From Chloroflexota bacterium (lineage in GTDB: Bacteria > Chloroflexota > Dehalococcoidia > DSTF01 > RBG-16-68-14), in the NCBI GenBank assembly GCA_003228685.1, contig QIFC01000095.1:1-64000 (forward strand): a stretch of 64,000 nt of DNA. Reading direction: 5' to 3'. Made by a program: the position numbers and the translations under genes. The first letter of the stretch is position 1. Each line of letters starts with the position of its first letter. This document shows positions 34,804 through 42,500 of this stretch, piece by piece. The notes below the pieces were generated by a model, which saw only the letters and a program-made list of their open reading frames with translations, did not search any database and had not been told where the DNA came from.

Positions 34804-35888
34804 CGTCGCCGCTGCTCCGGATACCCGCGCGCGGAGATCGGCCATATGTCCACAACGTCCTCCCCTTCGACTGCGTACATCACATCGTGCAGGTTGATCG
34901 TCGGGTCGATGTGCGAGGGCCACAGTTCGATGCGATCGCCCACCGCGATCTCGCTGTCTTCAGGCAACGAAATGGTGGCGTGCTCGTCGCTCAGAAACAT
35001 CACCACCGCCCTTTCGACGCCCTTGACTTCTGGATTGCCATGGTCTTGCGTGCAAGCCTTGTGGCCGCAGTCCGCCGCGCACTGATCGGGCCGGGGCCTG
35101 CTCAGCACCGTGCCCAGCACGCTGAACGCCTGCTCAAACGGGATGTCTAGCTTGGCATATGCGGTGTCCATCAGCGCGTACGAACCGGCCTGGACCTCTG
35201 TGATGCCTTCCATCCCGCCCGTGATGTCGTACGTACCCGTGCCGCCCGCGCTCACGATCTCGCACGGCAGACCCGCCTCGCGCGTGAGTCGCACCGACTC
35301 CAGCAAGCGGCCCATCGCCTTCGTTGCGCGCGGCTCGCGCTCGGCGCGGTCCTCGATGCCAACCACGTGGCCCTCATAGCCCATCATGCCGCGCAGCATC
35401 ACGCCATCCGTCGCGTCCACCCGCTTCGCCAGCGCCAGCGCCGGCTCGCCGGGCGCGATGCCACAGCGCGGCAGCCCAACGTTCACGTCGACCAGCACGC
35501 CGATCTCGACGCCCGCCGCCTGCGCGGCCCGCGCCAGGTCGTCAAGCCCAAACTCAGAGTCGACCGCGACCTTCATGTCCGACCGCTTCGCCAGCTCGGC
35601 GACCCGCGCGGCCTTCCCGGAGCCCACAACCTGGTTCGCGATCAGGATGTCGTCGGTCAGCGCTTCTTCGGCGACGATCTCAGCCTCGCCAACAGTCGCG
35701 CACGTCAGCCCGTTGCAGGAGCCTGCCGCGAGCTGGCGTTTGGCGATCGCCGGCGTCTTGTGCGCCTTGAAGTGCGGCCGTATCTGACAGGAGCCACCCG
35801 CGAAAAAGTCCGCCATCCGCTGGATGTTGCGCGTCATCGCCGCGACATCCACCACGAGCGCGGGCGTTGGTATCTCTGCGACCTTCAT
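34800..35888 (-). CDS. D-threonine aldolase / D-serine dehydratase-like PLP enzyme
   Basis: A 362-residue fold-type III PLP enzyme (alanine racemase N-terminal domain plus DSD1-type C-terminal domain). The PLP lysine is in RPHFKAHKT (residues 37-45), and the phosphate-binding part includes VSAGGTGTYD. The C-terminal metal site appears as S-H-I-D-P; the His-x-Asp form fits D-threonine aldolase, while D-serine dehydratases of this family tend to have His-x-Cys. The reaction would be cleavage of D-threonine to glycine and acetaldehyde. The gene overlaps the downstream phosphotransferase by four bases and shares a divergent regulatory region with the GNAT gene. Confidence 0.83.
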   Translation of the reverse strand: MKVAEIPTPALVVDVAAMTRNIQRMADFFAGGSCQIRPHFKAHKTPAIAKRQLAAGSCNGLTCATVGEAEIVAEEALTDDILIANQVVGSGKAARVAELAKRSDMKVAVDSEFGLDDLARAAQAAGVEIGVLVDVNVGLPRCGIAPGEPALALAKRVDATDGVMLRGMMGYEGHVVGIEDRAEREPRATKAMGRLLESVRLTREAGLPCEIVSAGGTGTYDITGGMEGITEVQAGSYALMDTAYAKLDIPFEQAFSVLGTVLSRPRPDQCAADCGHKACTQDHGNPEVKGVERAVVMFLSDEHATISLPEDSEIAVGDRIELWPSHIDPTINLHDVMYAVEGEDVVDIWPISARGYPEQRRR

Positions 35889-35914
35889 GTATGTCCTTCC
35901 ATCGCCCGACCATG

Positions 35915-36120
35915 TTAGCGCAACGGGCGCTGTCGGCTAGCGCAACGGCCGCTGTCGGCTAGCGCAACGGGCGCTACCGATTAGCGCAACGGGCGCTGTC
36001 GGCTAGCGCAACGGGCGCTACCGATTAGCGCAACGGGCGCTATCGGTTAGCGCAACGGGCGCTACCGATTAGCGCAACGGGCGCTATCGGTTAGCGCAAT
36101 GCTGGAGCGTGGGCGCTATC
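35915..36120. repeat. Tandem array of 22-bp repeats ending in a promoter-like copy
   Basis: Eight uninterrupted 22-bp copies of TTAGCGCAACGGGCGCTATCGG (35915-36090) are followed by a ninth that begins TTAGCGCAA, carries 11 extra bases and ends GGGCGCTATC just before the GNAT gene. Each core TAGCGC-AACGG-GCGCTA can form a hairpin. From the second copy on, the 3' tails alternate TCGG and CCGA, so each core is flanked by complementary tetranucleotides. Spacing without unique spacers excludes CRISPR. Confidence 0.9.
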
Positions 36121-36122
36121 AT
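36115..36122 (+). promoter_or_regulatory. -10 element within the last repeat copy (GCTATCAT)
   Basis: GCTATCAT matches the recurrent -10 motif. Transcription would begin at about 36129-36130, on the ATG at 36130, making that start leaderless and excluding the ATG at 36121. Confidence 0.45.
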
Positions 36123-36129
36123 GCCACGC

Positions 36130-36585
36130 ATGCAGCTTGAGATCCGAACCGTCGCGACGCAGTCCGATATGGACGACGCGCTCTCAGTCCGCCGCGCCGT
36201 CTTCATTGAAGAGCAGCGGGTCTCTGAGGACGAAGAGATCGACGAACACGACCGCGATGGAGGCTGGTTCGGCGATGTCGCACAGATGACGGGCTACATA
36301 GATGGCAGGCCCGTTGTCACGGGGCGTATGATGGCGGATTCGACCACGGAGGCCGACGCCCACATCGGTCGCGTGGCCGTCCTCAAGGAACTACGCGGCA
36401 AGGGCTACGGGAAGCAACTGATGCTGGCGCTCCATGACGAGGCCCGAGAACGGGGATATGGCAATCTGAGGCTTGGCGCGCAACTGCACGCGATTCCGTT
36501 CTACGAGCGCCTCGGCTACGTCGCCAGCGGCGACGTGTTCCTCGACGCCGGTATCGAACACCGCCGGATGGATCTCTCGCTTTAG
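36130..36585 (+). CDS. GNAT family N-acetyltransferase (ElaA/YjcF-like)
   Basis: A 151-residue acetyltransferase of the GNAT superfamily. It shows VRRAVFIEEQRVSEDEEIDE near the N-terminus, typical of ElaA/YjcF relatives, and the acetyl-CoA binding motif A as IGRVAVLKELRGKGYGKQLM, then NLRLGAQLHAIPFYERLGY. Starts at 36109 (GTG) and 36121 (ATG) are possible, but the predicted -10 box spans them, so 36130 is chosen. The 22-bp repeat array lies directly upstream. The acetylated substrate is unknown. Confidence 0.85.
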   Translation: MQLEIRTVATQSDMDDALSVRRAVFIEEQRVSEDEEIDEHDRDGGWFGDVAQMTGYIDGRPVVTGRMMADSTTEADAHIGRVAVLKELRGKGYGKQLMLALHDEARERGYGNLRLGAQLHAIPFYERLGYVASGDVFLDAGIEHRRMDLSL

Positions 36586-36608
36586 CGATGGGTCAGGCAA
36601 TACCAGCC

Positions 36609-36651
36609 GCAGTTTGCTCTGCAAACTGCCAAGCTAGCCCGAAGGGCTAGC
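36609..36651. repeat. CAAG-linked hairpin pair between convergent genes
   Basis: GCAGTTTGC-TCT-GCAAACTGC (36609-36629) is joined by CAA to GCTAGCCC-GAA-GGGCTAGC (36633-36651). The second hairpin contains the TAG stop codon of the minus-strand DUF885 gene and its last codons. Likely a bidirectional terminator. Confidence 0.65.
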
Positions 36652-38271
36652 CAGCATCGACTCGATAATCGACACCGGGTACGGCAGTTTCATGAATGCG
36701 TCGTGGAACGCTAGCTGATCGTAGTTTGCGCCTTGTTTCGCCTTCAGCTTGTCTCGCAGCGAGAGGATCTCGTGTTTGCCCAGCGTGTAGGCGTAGTAGC
36801 CCGGTCCCATCACGCCGCGCCGCGTCTCGCGCTCCGCAATCGGCCGCGTCGCGTAGCCCTCGCGCTCGAAGAACTCGATCGCTTGGTCGATGCTCCAGTC
36901 CTGCGTATGCAGCCCGAACGAGACCAGATAACGGCAGAGGCGCAGCAGCGCCTCGCGCAGTTGCATAATGTGGTAGCGCGGATCGCCATCGCCGTACCCC
37001 GCTTCGACAAGCACCTGCTCGATGTAATGAGCCCAGCCCTCCGTGGCCGTTGTCGTGAGCAGGAAATGCGGCAGCTTGGCCGGCGCCTGGCGCAGCCACG
37101 AGATGTGGACGTAATGGCCCGGGTACGCCTCATGCGCCGTGATCCCCGGCAGGCTGTACTTGTTGAAGAACTTCAGGTAGGCCTCTGTCCGTTCCGCCGG
37201 CCAGGAGGCGTCCGGCGGCGTCACGTAGTAGTACGCTTCAGTCGCGACCTTCTCGAACGCCCCGGGCGTGCTGCACGCCGCCGCCGTGGTGCTGCGCGCG
37301 AACGCCGGCGTATCGGCCACCTCGATGCGCACCTCCGTCGGCATCGATCCCATGCCGGTGTCGATCGAGAACTGGCGCAACTCCTCCAGCAGTGCGGCCA
37401 CGTCCGAGTTCAACCGTTCTGGTGTCGGGTGGTCCTGTGAAATCTTGTCGACCACCTCCGCCGGCGCCTTCGAGCCATCGATCTGGCCTGCCAGTTCAAC
37501 CAACTTCGCCTGCGTCGCCTCCAAGTCATCGCGGCCGCGCTTCTCCAGTTCGTCCAGCGGCCGGTCGACGAAGTCCGCCAGCGACAGCAGCTTCTTGAAC
37601 CGCTCCTCGCCGTAGCGGAAGTCGCCGTCCGATCGCGGCAGCAGGTCATCATTGAGCCAGCCGGCGAAAGACTGCATCGCGCTCGAAGCCGCGCTCACCG
37701 CGTCGCTGAACTCCGACTTCAGAGTCTCGTCTCCCGACGCGGACAGAGCGTCGGGTAGGTCGCGTTCGAAGAGAATCTTTAGCCCCGCGGCCTGTTCGAT
37801 CGCCGTCTCGACATGCACGCGCGGGCAATCGTCAAGATTCGTCCGTCCGTGGTCCAGCGCTTCCGGGACCTGCCGCAGCCTGGAAACGAGGCTCCGCGCC
37901 CGCTCCTCCAACGGAGCGAAGTTCCGGATGATCAGCCCGTTGAGCCCGCCGCCAATCGACCCCAGGTAGCCGCCCGGCGATCTTCGCCACGTTTCCAGGT
38001 CGTCAATGGTGACCAGCTCCCACTGCGAACGCCGGCGCAACAGTTCATGGTCTGCCTGCTCCTCGCGCGACAGCGTGGAGGTGTCGATCCCGTCCAGCGC
38101 TGCGAGTGATGAGCGGAGCTGCGCGGCCCGCGCCTCCACCGCGCCGCGGCTGCGATCGCCCAGCCGGGCGTCGTGTTCGTGGAAGCCGAGGCGCGTCGCG
38201 CCCTCCGGCCGGTGCTCGAGCGTCGCGGCGATCCAGTCCTCGCCGATCCGCGAAAAGTCCTTCGTGGCCAT
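36634..38271 (-). CDS. DUF885 family protein (predicted metallopeptidase-like)
   Basis: A 545-residue cytoplasmic protein of the DUF885 family, distantly related to zinc metallopeptidases. The family's metal-binding-like segment is TAHEAYPGHYVHISWLRQ, with a second conserved block TEGWAHYIEQVLVEAGYG. No signal peptide is present, unlike some lipoprotein members. GGAGACGAGC precedes the ATG. The last codons and stop are part of a hairpin that belongs to the CAAG-linked family, so the C-terminus may have been altered by that element. Peptidase activity is inferred from fold only. Confidence 0.87.
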   Translation of the reverse strand: MATKDFSRIGEDWIAATLEHRPEGATRLGFHEHDARLGDRSRGAVEARAAQLRSSLAALDGIDTSTLSREEQADHELLRRRSQWELVTIDDLETWRRSPGGYLGSIGGGLNGLIIRNFAPLEERARSLVSRLRQVPEALDHGRTNLDDCPRVHVETAIEQAAGLKILFERDLPDALSASGDETLKSEFSDAVSAASSAMQSFAGWLNDDLLPRSDGDFRYGEERFKKLLSLADFVDRPLDELEKRGRDDLEATQAKLVELAGQIDGSKAPAEVVDKISQDHPTPERLNSDVAALLEELRQFSIDTGMGSMPTEVRIEVADTPAFARSTTAAACSTPGAFEKVATEAYYYVTPPDASWPAERTEAYLKFFNKYSLPGITAHEAYPGHYVHISWLRQAPAKLPHFLLTTTATEGWAHYIEQVLVEAGYGDGDPRYHIMQLREALLRLCRYLVSFGLHTQDWSIDQAIEFFEREGYATRPIAERETRRGVMGPGYYAYTLGKHEILSLRDKLKAKQGANYDQLAFHDAFMKLPYPVSIIESMLASPSG

Positions 38272-38321
38272 GCTCGTCTCCTCCGTTACGCTGTCCGATC
38301 TCTCTAGCGAAGCACGCGGAG

Positions 38322-38375
38322 TGTATCACACCTCACGCGCCAACCCGCTGGCATTGTCTGGCTGCGTGTGATACA
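38322..38375. promoter_or_regulatory. 10-bp inverted repeat in a divergent promoter region
   Basis: TGTATCACAC (38322-38331) and GTGTGATACA (38366-38375) are a perfect 10-bp inverted repeat separated by 34 bases, between the divergent DUF885 and VOC genes. Each arm includes a GATACA that could be a -10 for the gene it faces, so the symmetry may be two identical promoters or a paired operator. Confidence 0.5.
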
Positions 38376-38423
38376 ACAGGGCTTAACAATCCGGGGGAAT
38401 GCCATCGCGAGGAGGGAACCCGA

Positions 38424-39029
38424 ATGCCAGCAAAGCGACGCCGCAAGGCGGCACCACCCAAGCGCAAGCCAGCACGGACGAAGGTAACGTTCACCGATCC
38501 CTACATCCGCGTGCAGAACGTCAAGCGTTCCGCCGACTGGTATAAGCGGATGCTGGACTTCGAGACCGGCATGGCCATGCCCAACAAGTCGAAGCCAACA
38601 TTCGTCCGCCTGATTTCACCCGGCGGCGCGGCGATCATGATCGGCGATGGCGGCGACGCCACGGCCGGCAAGAAGGCGCCGGCCAACGTCAAGAAGGCCA
38701 TCGCCGCCCGCAAGGCGCAGCGAGTCGTGTCGCTCTACCTGCGGGTCCCGCGCGGGATCAACGCGCTCTACGACACATGCCGCCGCAAGCGAGCCAGTGT
38801 GGTCCAGCCGATCACGACGCAGCCCTACGGCATGCGCGATTTCTCCATCCGCGATCCCGACGGCTATGAAGTAGCGGTCGGGATGGAGGTTGCGGTACCA
38901 GCCGCGCCGCCCGCCCCAAAGAAAAAGGCCGCGCCGAAGAAGAAGGCCACCGCGAAGAAAAAGGCGCCGGCCAAGAAGAAGACCGCCAAGAAAGCGCCAG
39001 CCAAGAAGAAGGCCAGCACTCGGCGCTAA
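38424..39029 (+). CDS. VOC/glyoxalase-fold protein with lysine-rich histone-like tails
   Basis: A 201-residue protein. The middle (about 22-150) is a vicinal-oxygen-chelate / glyoxalase-bleomycin-resistance fold: TDPYIRVQNVKRSADWYKRM and later YGMRDFSIRDPDGYEVAVG. It is flanked by a basic N-terminus (KRRRKAAPPKRKPARTK) and a C-terminal tail of about 45 residues made of AKKKAPAKK-type repeats like those of histone H1 or mycobacterial HupB. GGAGGG precedes the ATG. The tails suggest nucleic-acid binding; the fold suggests a small-molecule or metal site. No tested function can be assigned. Confidence 0.85.
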   Translation: MPAKRRRKAAPPKRKPARTKVTFTDPYIRVQNVKRSADWYKRMLDFETGMAMPNKSKPTFVRLISPGGAAIMIGDGGDATAGKKAPANVKKAIAARKAQRVVSLYLRVPRGINALYDTCRRKRASVVQPITTQPYGMRDFSIRDPDGYEVAVGMEVAVPAAPPAPKKKAAPKKKATAKKKAPAKKKTAKKAPAKKKASTRR

Positions 39030-39049
39030 GCGCGCATCGCAGTAACTAA

Positions 39050-39086
39050 GGAGAGAGGCCGGACGGCCGGCCTCTCTCCTTGTCCT
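39050..39086. terminator. Bidirectional terminator hairpin
   Basis: GGAGAGAGGCCGG and CCGGCCTCTCTCC form a perfect 13-bp stem with a 4-base loop, followed by TTGTCCT. It lies between the convergent VOC and ABC-F genes. Confidence 0.75.
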
Positions 39087-39097
39087 CTGGGGGCGGT

Positions 39098-40987
39098 TCA
39101 TGACTGCTCGCGTTCCCACTGGGAAAAGAGGCGCTCCAGTTCCGCGCTCTTCCGCTCCAGTTCCTTCGCGACTCGCCCACCCTCGCGATGGTCGCCGCGC
39201 GTGAACGCCTCAGACACGCGCTTCTCCAGCGACAGCTTTTCCTGCTCAGCCTCCGCGATCTGGCGGTCCAGAGCGCTCGGTTCGCGCGCCTTGGCCTCCG
39301 CCTGAGGGTTGACGCGGCCCGCGCTCTCTCGACGTCGACCACGTGTCGCCGCCCGCGCGCGCTCCGGTCGCAGCGACGCCTGCCGCTCCGCCCAGTACTC
39401 AGAAAAGCTGCCAATGTGCGACACGAGCTTCTTGTCCCGCAGCTCGACGACGCGCCCGGCGACCTTGTCCAGGAAGTAGCGGTCGTGGGACACCAACAGG
39501 ATCGTGCCCTTGTAATCGGACAGCAGGTCCTCGATCGCTTCACGTGCCGGAATGTCTAGGTGGTTCGTCGGCTCGTCAAGGATCAGGAAGTTCGGGTTCT
39601 TTGTGAGGACGATCGCCAACTGCAGACGATTCCGCTCGCCGCCGGAGAGGTCGCCCACGCGTTTGTCGTAATCGTTTGGCCCGAACATATATCGCGCCAA
39701 AACGGTGTGTGTATCGTCGCGGGAGATGTTGGCATCGTGGAAGATCTGGTCGAAGACCGTTCGCTCCTCGTTCAGCACTTCTTGCTCCTGCGCACAGTAG
39801 CCGACGCTCAGGCTCGGACCGATGCGGATGGTCGGATGGTCCCAGGCGCCGTCGGCCATCACGTCGCGTAGCAGAGTAGTCTTGCCGCTCCCGTTTGGCC
39901 CGATCAACGCCACGCGCTCGCCCGCGGAGATGTCCAGCTCCGCGTCTTCTAGCAAGACCAGGTCGCCAAACGCCTTGCTGTAACCCCGCACCTGCAGCGC
40001 CACGTTGGCGTGGCTCGCCTCCGCATCGATACGCGGCCGCATCGAGCTCGCCTCGTCGGTTGGCTTCTCGACCGCTTGCGCGCGTTCGCGGGAAAGTTGG
40101 GACCTGCGCGCCCGCAGCCGCTTGCCCCACGCCGAGTCTCCTGTGGCTCGCGCCATCACTTCGAAGCGCTTCACCAATTCCGCGAGCTGCGCTAACCTCC
40201 GCTGGTTCACGACGTAGTCGCGCCCCTGCGATATCTTCTCTCGCAACAGTGTCGCGCGGTACGCCGTGTAGTTCCCGGCGTACTGGCGGACGCGACCCCC
40301 CTCTAGATGCAGGATCTGGCCAACGACCCGGTCCAGCAGGTAGCGGTTGTGTGACACGATCAGGGCTGCGCCCCGATAGCTCGCCAAGAAACCCTCAAGC
40401 CAAGCCAGTCCTTCGAAATCGAGATGGTTCGCCGGCTCGTCCAGCAGCAGCAGCTCCGGCTCGGCCAGCAGTGCCTGCACCAACGACAACACGTTCTTCT
40501 CGCCGCCGGAGAGCGTCCCGACCAGCTCCTCGCTCCTCCCCGCAAGCCCCAGCGAGTCGAGCATCCCAACCGCCTGCGAAGGCACGCGATCGCCGCCCGC
40601 CTGCTGGTACGCCTCCAGCGCCACCTCGTACGCGCGTTCCGCCACGTGTAGCTCGTCGCTTGCGGCCGAGGCGAGACGCCTTTCCGCGCCGCGCAGCGCG
40701 CGCTCCAATTCCTCGTGCTCTCGGAGCACGGTCCCGATCACCGTCGCGCGCCCGTCATGTTCCACGAGCTGCGGCACGTATCCAACCTTCAGGCCGGGCG
40801 CGTACCGGATAATTCCACTGCTCGTCGGCTCCTCACCAACCAGCATGCGCAGGATCGAGGTCTTGCCCGACCCGTTTGGGCCGACCAGCCCCACCTTCTG
40901 GCCAGCCATCAGCTTGAAGGAGACATCCTCAAGGACGGCTACATGGCCGTAGTCTTTAGCGACGTTCTGAAAGCGTACGAGTTCCAT
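39098..40987 (-). CDS. ABC-F family ATP-binding protein
   Basis: A 629-residue soluble protein with two ABC ATPase domains and no membrane segments, as in ABC-F translation factors and ribosome-protection proteins. Walker A motifs are GPNGSGKTS and GPNGSGKTT, signatures GTLSGGEKN and GDLSGGERN, Walker B LLLLDEPANHLDF and LILDEPTNHLDI. The linker between them contains a basic RAQAVEKP helix pair. The C-terminal 80 residues form a charged coiled coil as in Uup-like members. The start at 40987 is preferred over an open extension to 41080 because similarity begins at MELVRFQNV. It probably acts on ribosomes; drug resistance cannot be deduced. Confidence 0.92.
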   Translation of the reverse strand: MELVRFQNVAKDYGHVAVLEDVSFKLMAGQKVGLVGPNGSGKTSILRMLVGEEPTSSGIIRYAPGLKVGYVPQLVEHDGRATVIGTVLREHEELERALRGAERRLASAASDELHVAERAYEVALEAYQQAGGDRVPSQAVGMLDSLGLAGRSEELVGTLSGGEKNVLSLVQALLAEPELLLLDEPANHLDFEGLAWLEGFLASYRGAALIVSHNRYLLDRVVGQILHLEGGRVRQYAGNYTAYRATLLREKISQGRDYVVNQRRLAQLAELVKRFEVMARATGDSAWGKRLRARRSQLSRERAQAVEKPTDEASSMRPRIDAEASHANVALQVRGYSKAFGDLVLLEDAELDISAGERVALIGPNGSGKTTLLRDVMADGAWDHPTIRIGPSLSVGYCAQEQEVLNEERTVFDQIFHDANISRDDTHTVLARYMFGPNDYDKRVGDLSGGERNRLQLAIVLTKNPNFLILDEPTNHLDIPAREAIEDLLSDYKGTILLVSHDRYFLDKVAGRVVELRDKKLVSHIGSFSEYWAERQASLRPERARAATRGRRRESAGRVNPQAEAKAREPSALDRQIAEAEQEKLSLEKRVSEAFTRGDHREGGRVAKELERKSAELERLFSQWEREQS

Positions 40988-41034
40988 AGCTGATTGGCGC
41001 TCCGAATTTAGAGTATCGGCCTCGCCCGATCCTG

Positions 41035-41040
41035 TACAAT
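41035..41040 (+). promoter_or_regulatory. -10 element (TACAAT) before the CoA-transferase gene
   Basis: TACAAT lies 15 bp before the ATG at 41056, predicting a short leader of about nine bases. CCAGCGAG is the only weak ribosome-binding-like sequence. Confidence 0.4.
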
Positions 41041-41055
41041 CTCCAGCGAGATCAC

Positions 41056-42417
41056 ATGCCGGCTGACGCCCTTCGTTCACTCACGGCAACGCTCGGCCTT
41101 TCGGAGGCGAATACCAGTGTCGAGATCGTTGGCCGCGACCCCGTCCTGCAGACCCGCTTCCGCATCGGCGATGCCGCTGCCGCGGCGCTTGCCGCCGCCG
41201 GCATCGCCATATCCGGCGTCTGGGAACTCCGGACAGGCCGGAGGCAAGACGTCCGCGTTCAAGTGCCGCTCGCGGCCGCGTCGCTGATTAGCTTCGTGTT
41301 CCAACGACTGTCTAACACTGACGCTCCCACCCGCGACCCCGGCCTCACCGACTTCTACCGGACTCGCGACGACCGCTGGTTCCTCGTTCATCGTGGCTTT
41401 CCAAAGAACCTGGAGGCCATCCTCGACCTGCTCTCGTGCGAAGCCACGCCGGAAGCAGTCGCCAGGGCCGTGGCAGCCCAGGACGCGCAAGCATTAGAGG
41501 ACGAATTCGGCCGGCGTGGCCTCTGCGGCGCGATGGTCCGTACCGAAGACCAGTGGTCATCGCATCCCCAGGCCGTCGCGCTCGCCGAACGCCCGGTCGT
41601 CGACGTCATTCGCGTCGGCGACAGCCCACCCGAGCCGTTCCAGGAAGGTGATCGGCCACTCTCCGGCATCCGCATGCTCGATCTCACACGCGTCCTCGCC
41701 GGCCCCACCTGCGGGCGCTCGCTGGCCGCGCATGGCGCCGATGTCCTCCGCATCGATTCGCCCAGCCTGCCCAACGTGCCCGCCTTCGTCATGGACACAG
41801 GCCACGGCAAACGCAGCGCCCACCTCGACCTCAAGTACGCGGCGGAGGCGGACCGCCTCCGCGAACTCGTCCGCGGAGCCGACGTCTTCGGCCAGGGCTA
41901 TCGACTCGGCGTGATGGAGCGCCTGGGCTTCGGGCCGGAGGCGCTCCATGAGCTGCGGCCCGGGCTCGTTTACACATCAATCAACTGCTACGGCCATACA
42001 GGGCCCTGGTTGGAGCGCCCAGGATGGGAACAGCTGGCGCAGACCGTCACAGGTATCGCCGCCGAGCATGGCGGAGATCGACCCCGCCTCCTGCCTGCCG
42101 CCGCTACCGACTACACGACCGGCTATCTCGCCGCCCTCGGCACGATCGTGGCGCTCGCCCGCCGCGCGCGAGAAGGCGGCAGCTATCACGTGCGCGTGTC
42201 ACTCTCCCGCACCGGTATGTGGCTGCAGAGCCTGGGCCGGACAGAGAACAGCGGGCAAGGCGCAACCGAGGAGATGGTCGCACCCGCCATGATCGACTCG
42301 GACACGCCGCGCGGCAAGCTCTACCACCTTGGTCCCGTGCTGGAGCTGTCGGAGACACAACCGCGCTGGGAGCTGCCGACCGTGCCACTTGGCACACATG
42401 AGCCGGTGTGGATCTAG
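41056..42417 (+). CDS. Family III CoA transferase (CaiB/BaiF-like)
   Basis: A 453-residue enzyme of the family III CoA-transferases, which move CoA between carboxylic acids through a catalytic Asp. The core begins LSGIRMLDLTRVLAGPTCGR near residue 204, then DTGHGKRSAHLDLK and the segment ATDYTTGYLAALG, whose Asp lies where the family catalytic Asp is expected. The N-terminal 200 residues look like a second, degenerate copy (for example VPLAAASLISF), so it may be an internally duplicated or fused type. Divergent from the ABC-F gene with a 68-bp gap. The acid substrate is unknown. Confidence 0.88.
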   Translation: MPADALRSLTATLGLSEANTSVEIVGRDPVLQTRFRIGDAAAAALAAAGIAISGVWELRTGRRQDVRVQVPLAAASLISFVFQRLSNTDAPTRDPGLTDFYRTRDDRWFLVHRGFPKNLEAILDLLSCEATPEAVARAVAAQDAQALEDEFGRRGLCGAMVRTEDQWSSHPQAVALAERPVVDVIRVGDSPPEPFQEGDRPLSGIRMLDLTRVLAGPTCGRSLAAHGADVLRIDSPSLPNVPAFVMDTGHGKRSAHLDLKYAAEADRLRELVRGADVFGQGYRLGVMERLGFGPEALHELRPGLVYTSINCYGHTGPWLERPGWEQLAQTVTGIAAEHGGDRPRLLPAAATDYTTGYLAALGTIVALARRAREGGSYHVRVSLSRTGMWLQSLGRTENSGQGATEEMVAPAMIDSDTPRGKLYHLGPVLELSETQPRWELPTVPLGTHEPVWI

Positions 42418-42424
42418 CCGGGGA

Positions 42425-42433
42425 TGCTACAAT
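42425..42433 (+). promoter_or_regulatory. Extended -10 element (TGCTACAAT)
   Basis: TGCTACAAT follows the CoA-transferase stop by eight bases and precedes the carboxylesterase ATG by 67 bases, with AGGGGAGGC in between. Confidence 0.45.
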
Positions 42434-42500
42434 CTAGCCGCCGAGCCGACAATGAGGACGACTCGTTCTAGGCAGGCGATAAGGGGAGGCACGAAGAAGC

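Noticed and set aside
35915-36099. CRISPR array
   Set aside because: The 22-bp units are directly adjacent with no unique spacers, and no cas gene is present.
42104-42397. Small antisense frames inside the CoA transferase gene
   Set aside because: They are short, Arg-rich shadows of high-GC coding sequence.
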